Shown here: one piece after another, positions 60,713 through 64,000 of the stretch
Numbering within the stretch: the stretch's first letter is position 1
Layout of the letters: each line of letters starts with the position of its first letter
Assembly (NCBI RefSeq): GCF_000262465.1
Contig: NZ_CM001489.1
Span: 6,243,357 to 6,307,356, forward strand
DNA: 64,000 nt
From: Frankia sp. QA3
GTDB taxonomy: Bacteria > Actinomycetota > Actinomycetes > Frankiales > Frankiaceae
Reading direction: 5' to 3'
Made by a program: the position numbers and the translations under genes
Notes under the pieces: model-generated
What the model was told of the DNA's origin: nothing
Seen by the model: the letters and a program-made list of their open reading frames with translations, nothing else
The model's database searches: none

Positions 60713-63700
60713 TCAGCCCAGGGCGATGTTGACGATGCGGCCGGGGACGACGATGATCTTCTTGATCGTCCGGCCCTCGATCTGGCGCGCGTAGTCGGGG
60801 TGCGCGGTGAGCAACTCGCGGATCACGGGCTCCGCGGCACCGTCGGGCACCTGGAGGGTGAACCGCACCTTCCCGTTGACCTGGACCGGGATGGTCCGCT
60901 CGGACTCGGCGGCCAGCGCCGGGTCACCCACGGGGAAGGCCGCGCGGCTCACCGATCCGCTGTGCCCGAGCCGGGTCCACAGCTCCTCGGCGATGTGCGG
61001 GGCCAGCGGCGCCACCATCAGGACCAGCGGCTCGGCGAGGGCCCGGGGGGTCGCGGCCTGGCCGTACCGCTTCGAGACGAAGTTCGTCAGCTCGATGAGC
61101 CGGGCGACGGCCGTGTTGAACCGCAGGCCCGCGTACTCCGCGGCCAACGTGATGATCGTCCGGTGCAGGACGCGGGTGGCCTCGGCGTCCAGCTTCTCGT
61201 CGGAGACGGCGACCGTCCCGCTGCCCTCGTCGACGACCGCGCGCCACAGGCGCTGCAGGAATCGGTGCGAGCCGACGATGTCGTCGGTGTGCCAGGGCCG
61301 GTCGGCGTCGAGCGGACCCATCGCCATCTCGTAGACCCGCAGCGTGTCGGCGCCGAACCGGTCGTACATCTCGTCCGGGCTGACGCTGTTCTTCAGGCTC
61401 TTGCCCATCTTCCCGGAGCGACGGTCGACCGGCGCCCCCTGGTGGGTGAACCGGCCGTCGCCGCTCGCCTCCACCTCGGCCGCCGGGACGTACATCCCGC
61501 GGGCGTCGGTGAACGCGTCGGCCTGGATGTAGCCCTGGTTGAACAGCCGCTTGAACGGCTCCTTGGACGAGACGTACCCCAGGTCGTAGAGGATCTTCTG
61601 CCAGAACCGGGCGTAGAGCAGGTGCAGCACCGCGTGCTCGACGCCGCCGACGTACAGGTCGACGCCGCCGTCGCCGGCCGCCGCGCCCGGCTTGGCCAGC
61701 CAGTACCGCTCGACGGTCTCGTCGACGAACCGCTCGGTGTTGGTCGGGTCCAGGTAACGCAGGTGGTACCAGCAGGAACCGGCCCACTGCGGCATCGTGT
61801 TCGTCTCGCGCCGGTAGCGCTTCGGGCCGTCGCCGAGATCGAGGGTGACGCTCGCCCAGTCGGCGACGCGGGCCAGCGGCGGCACCGGGTCGCTCGCGTC
61901 GTCCTCGGCCATCGCCGTCGGCCGGAAGTCGGTCATCTCGGGCAGCTCGACGGGCAGCAGCTCATCCGGGACGGCGTGCGGCAGGCCGTCGTCGTCGAAG
62001 ACGATCGGGAACGGCTCGCCCCAGTAGCGCTGCCGGGAGAACAGCCAGTCCCGCAGCCGGTAGGACCGGGCCGCCCGGCCTGCGCCGATCTCCTCCAGCC
62101 AGGCGACGGTCGTCTTGATCGCATCGGTCTTGCCGAGGCCGGTGAGCACCGGGGCGCCGGCCGGGGCGGGCAGGTAGGCGCCCTCGCCGCTGAACGCCTC
62201 CGGCCACGCCGCCGGTGGGGCGCCGGGCGACACGTCGCGCTCGGCGCACCACTGCTCGTCGGGCGCCAGAACCGCCGGGATCGGCAGGCCGAAGGCGCGC
62301 GCGAAGCTGAAGTCCCGGCTGTCGTGCGCCGGCACGGCCATGATCGCGCCGGTGCCGTAGCCGACGAGCACATAGTCGGCGAGGAAGACCGGGATCTTCG
62401 CGCCGCCCACCGGGTTGCGGACGTAGGCGCCGGTGAACACGCCGGTGCGGTCGATCTCCTCGCCGCGCTGGCGGTCGTTGCGCTGCGCCGCGAAGGCCCG
62501 GTATGCCTCGATCGCGGCGCGCGGCGTCCAAGCCGGGTCCGCGGCGGCGGCCTCGGCGGTGTCGGTGCTCGCAGTGGCGTCGGTGGCTGCCTCGGGCTCG
62601 GCCGTCCCCGCGGCGTCCGCGACGGGGGTGCCGCGGCCGGCCGGGAAGCGCCAGGCGGCCGGGGTGCCCGCCGGCCAGGCGTCGGCGACCAGCGCGTCGA
62701 CCTGCGGATGCTCGGGCGCGAGCACCAGGAAGGTCGCCCCGGCGAGGGTGTCCGGGCGGGTCGTGTAGACCTCGATGCGCGGCGCGGGGGAGGGCGCGTC
62801 CGTGCCGGTCGCGTCAGTCGTGCCGGCCGTGCCGGTCGCGTCGGTCGTGCCGGGGGGGACGAGGGCGAATTCGACGCTGGCGCCGTCGCTCGGACTGATC
62901 CAGTTGCGCTGCATCTGCTTGATCGAATCCGACCAGTCGACCAGGTCGAGGTCGGCGACCAGCCGCTCGGCGTAGGCGGTGATCCGCAGCACCCACTGCC
63001 GCAGCGGCCGGCGGAACACCGGGTAGTTCCCGATGTCGCTGCGGCCCTCTGGGGTGACCTCCTCATTCGCCAGCACGGTGCCGAGCCCGGGGCACCAGTT
63101 GACGAGCTGCTCGGAGATGTAGGCCAGCCGGTGGGCGTCGACGACCCGGCGGCGGGCGACCCGGTCCAGCTCGGCCCAGGGCAGGCCCGCCGGGTTCGCG
63201 GCGCGGACGGCGTCGACCGACACGGCGGTGGCGCCGGCGGCGGGGCCGGCCACCGGCGAGCGGGTGCCGGCCTCGAACTCGGCGATCAGCTCGGCGATCG
63301 GCCGCGCCCGGCCGGCCTGCGGGTCGTACCAGGCGTTGAAGATCTGCTGGAAGATCCACTGGGTCCAGCGGTAGTACCCGACGTCGGTCGTGGCGATCTC
63401 GCGGCGGGTGTCGTGGCCGAGCCCCAGCCGGGACAGCTGCCGGCGCATGTTGGCGATGTTGGCGTCGGTGGTCGTGCGCGGGTGCTGGCCGGTGTTGATG
63501 GCGTACTGCTCGGCGGGCAGGCCGAAGGCGTCGTAGCCGAACGGGTGCAGCACGTGGCGGCCGGACATCCGCAGGTAGCGGGCGAACACGTCGGTGCCGA
63601 TGTACCCGAGCGGGTGGCCGACGTGCAGGCCGGTGCCGCTGGGGTAGGGAAACATGTCCATGATGTAGAACGGCTCGCGCCCCGCGACCTCGTCGAAGCC

Positions 63701-63946
63701 CGCGGCGAGCGGCCCGACCGGGTTCGGGGAGTTGAACGTGCCCTCGTCGGCCCACCGGCGCTGCCAGCGGCGCTCGATGTCCGCGGCAAGCCGGGCGTCG
63801 TAGCGGAATCCGGGCTCGTCGCCCGCGGCGGGTCGCGCCGCCGCGGCGTCGGTGGTCGCGGCCGCCTCGGACGCGCTGGTCGAGGCCACCGCGCGGTCCG
63901 CGGCGTCGGTGCCGGGCTCGGCCGTCTCACTCATCGCTCGTGCCAT
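60713..63946 (-). CDS. leuS: Leucyl-tRNA synthetase
   Basis: The 1077-residue class I synthetase has FPYPSGTGLHVGHPLGY with the HIGH variant HVGH (about 108). It has an editing domain (VYTTRPDTLAGATFLVLAPEHP) and the KMSKS-loop variant GKMGKSLKNSVSPDEM (about 844), as in other actinobacteria. A C-terminal anticodon-binding domain ends IKKIIVVPGRIVNIAL. It is about 120-200 residues longer than E. coli LeuS, owing to a 40-residue N-terminal tail and Ala/Thr/Asp-rich insertions around the editing domain. ATG 63946 or ATG 63934 may be the start. Confidence 0.95.
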   Translation of the reverse strand: MARAMSETAEPGTDAADRAVASTSASEAAATTDAAAARPAAGDEPGFRYDARLAADIERRWQRRWADEGTFNSPNPVGPLAAGFDEVAGREPFYIMDMFPYPSGTGLHVGHPLGYIGTDVFARYLRMSGRHVLHPFGYDAFGLPAEQYAINTGQHPRTTTDANIANMRRQLSRLGLGHDTRREIATTDVGYYRWTQWIFQQIFNAWYDPQAGRARPIAELIAEFEAGTRSPVAGPAAGATAVSVDAVRAANPAGLPWAELDRVARRRVVDAHRLAYISEQLVNWCPGLGTVLANEEVTPEGRSDIGNYPVFRRPLRQWVLRITAYAERLVADLDLVDWSDSIKQMQRNWISPSDGASVEFALVPPGTTDATGTAGTTDATGTDAPSPAPRIEVYTTRPDTLAGATFLVLAPEHPQVDALVADAWPAGTPAAWRFPAGRGTPVADAAGTAEPEAATDATASTDTAEAAAADPAWTPRAAIEAYRAFAAQRNDRQRGEEIDRTGVFTGAYVRNPVGGAKIPVFLADYVLVGYGTGAIMAVPAHDSRDFSFARAFGLPIPAVLAPDEQWCAERDVSPGAPPAAWPEAFSGEGAYLPAPAGAPVLTGLGKTDAIKTTVAWLEEIGAGRAARSYRLRDWLFSRQRYWGEPFPIVFDDDGLPHAVPDELLPVELPEMTDFRPTAMAEDDASDPVPPLARVADWASVTLDLGDGPKRYRRETNTMPQWAGSCWYHLRYLDPTNTERFVDETVERYWLAKPGAAAGDGGVDLYVGGVEHAVLHLLYARFWQKILYDLGYVSSKEPFKRLFNQGYIQADAFTDARGMYVPAAEVEASGDGRFTHQGAPVDRRSGKMGKSLKNSVSPDEMYDRFGADTLRVYEMAMGPLDADRPWHTDDIVGSHRFLQRLWRAVVDEGSGTVAVSDEKLDAEATRVLHRTIITLAAEYAGLRFNTAVARLIELTNFVSKRYGQAATPRALAEPLVLMVAPLAPHIAEELWTRLGHSGSVSRAAFPVGDPALAAESERTIPVQVNGKVRFTLQVPDGAAEPVIRELLTAHPDYARQIEGRTIKKIIVVPGRIVNIALG

Positions 63947-64000
63947 CCCAAACTCGTTGGTGCGTCGACCTTCCCGCCATGCTCTCGGCGGGGACGGCGA

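Overview
The window is very GC-rich, densely coded DNA with many GTG starts and 4-bp gene overlaps. It carries actinobacterial marker genes: a mycothiol S-conjugate amidase, a mycosin-like subtilase, a DUF501 protein, a DivIC/FtsB homologue and a family 5 uracil-DNA glycosylase. The most likely source is a Frankia-like actinomycete. That genus assignment comes from overall character and recall, not from a database search. I see no insertion sequence, prophage or CRISPR array.

Region 1 (1-28 kb) is accessory and looks like a cell-surface or exopolysaccharide locus. After a mycosin-like protease cut by the left edge, an fkbH-acp-acyltransferase trio reads rightward (1713-4787). It is followed by a nucleotide-sugar epimerase, an RmlC-like epimerase and a sugar C-methyltransferase (5509-8798). 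Next come a Wzx-like flippase with enormous disordered tails (8896-12831) and a Wzz-like chain-length protein with a worn-out kinase domain (13066-14631). An O-methyltransferase and an O-antigen polymerase/ligase read leftward. Two paralogous membrane-anchored GH26-like glycoside hydrolases (17445-18779 and 24606-27944) flank a tight leftward operon of rfbF, a DUF4910 peptidase-like gene, an IspD-like cytidylyltransferase, a PhyH dioxygenase and a short-chain dehydrogenase lacking its catalytic Tyr and Lys. Together they suggest synthesis of an unusual branched, possibly glycerylated glycan, its export, length control and trimming. No glycosyltransferase is present, so part of the pathway must lie elsewhere.

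Region 2 (28-42.3 kb) is a conserved core: merR, then mfd, a SurA-like lipoprotein, mazG, sppA, eno, divIC/ftsB, DUF501, ppx and a uracil-DNA glycosylase. The mfd-mazG-eno-divIC-DUF501-ppx order resembles that in mycobacteria and streptomycetes. Region 3 (42.5-54.4 kb) holds an NDH-2, an odd tRNA, a Bax-inhibitor-1 family membrane protein, small enzymes, a linked SGNH hydrolase/MBOAT acyltransferase pair, an alpha/beta hydrolase, a secreted trypsin-like protease, and a PadR regulator with its divergent target. Region 4 (54.3-64 kb) is again conserved: a VWA/MoxR-ATPase pair, greA, mca, a small membrane protein and leuS.

The most interesting non-gene signals are three. A roughly 370-bp composite intergenic element occurs twice (about 4816-5190 and 37181-37545), with the same perfect 12-bp hairpin and the same 37-nt loop. 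A MerR-type operator is shared between the fkbH promoter region and the merR promoter region 27 kb away. Tandem duplications sit at the 3' ends of several leftward genes.
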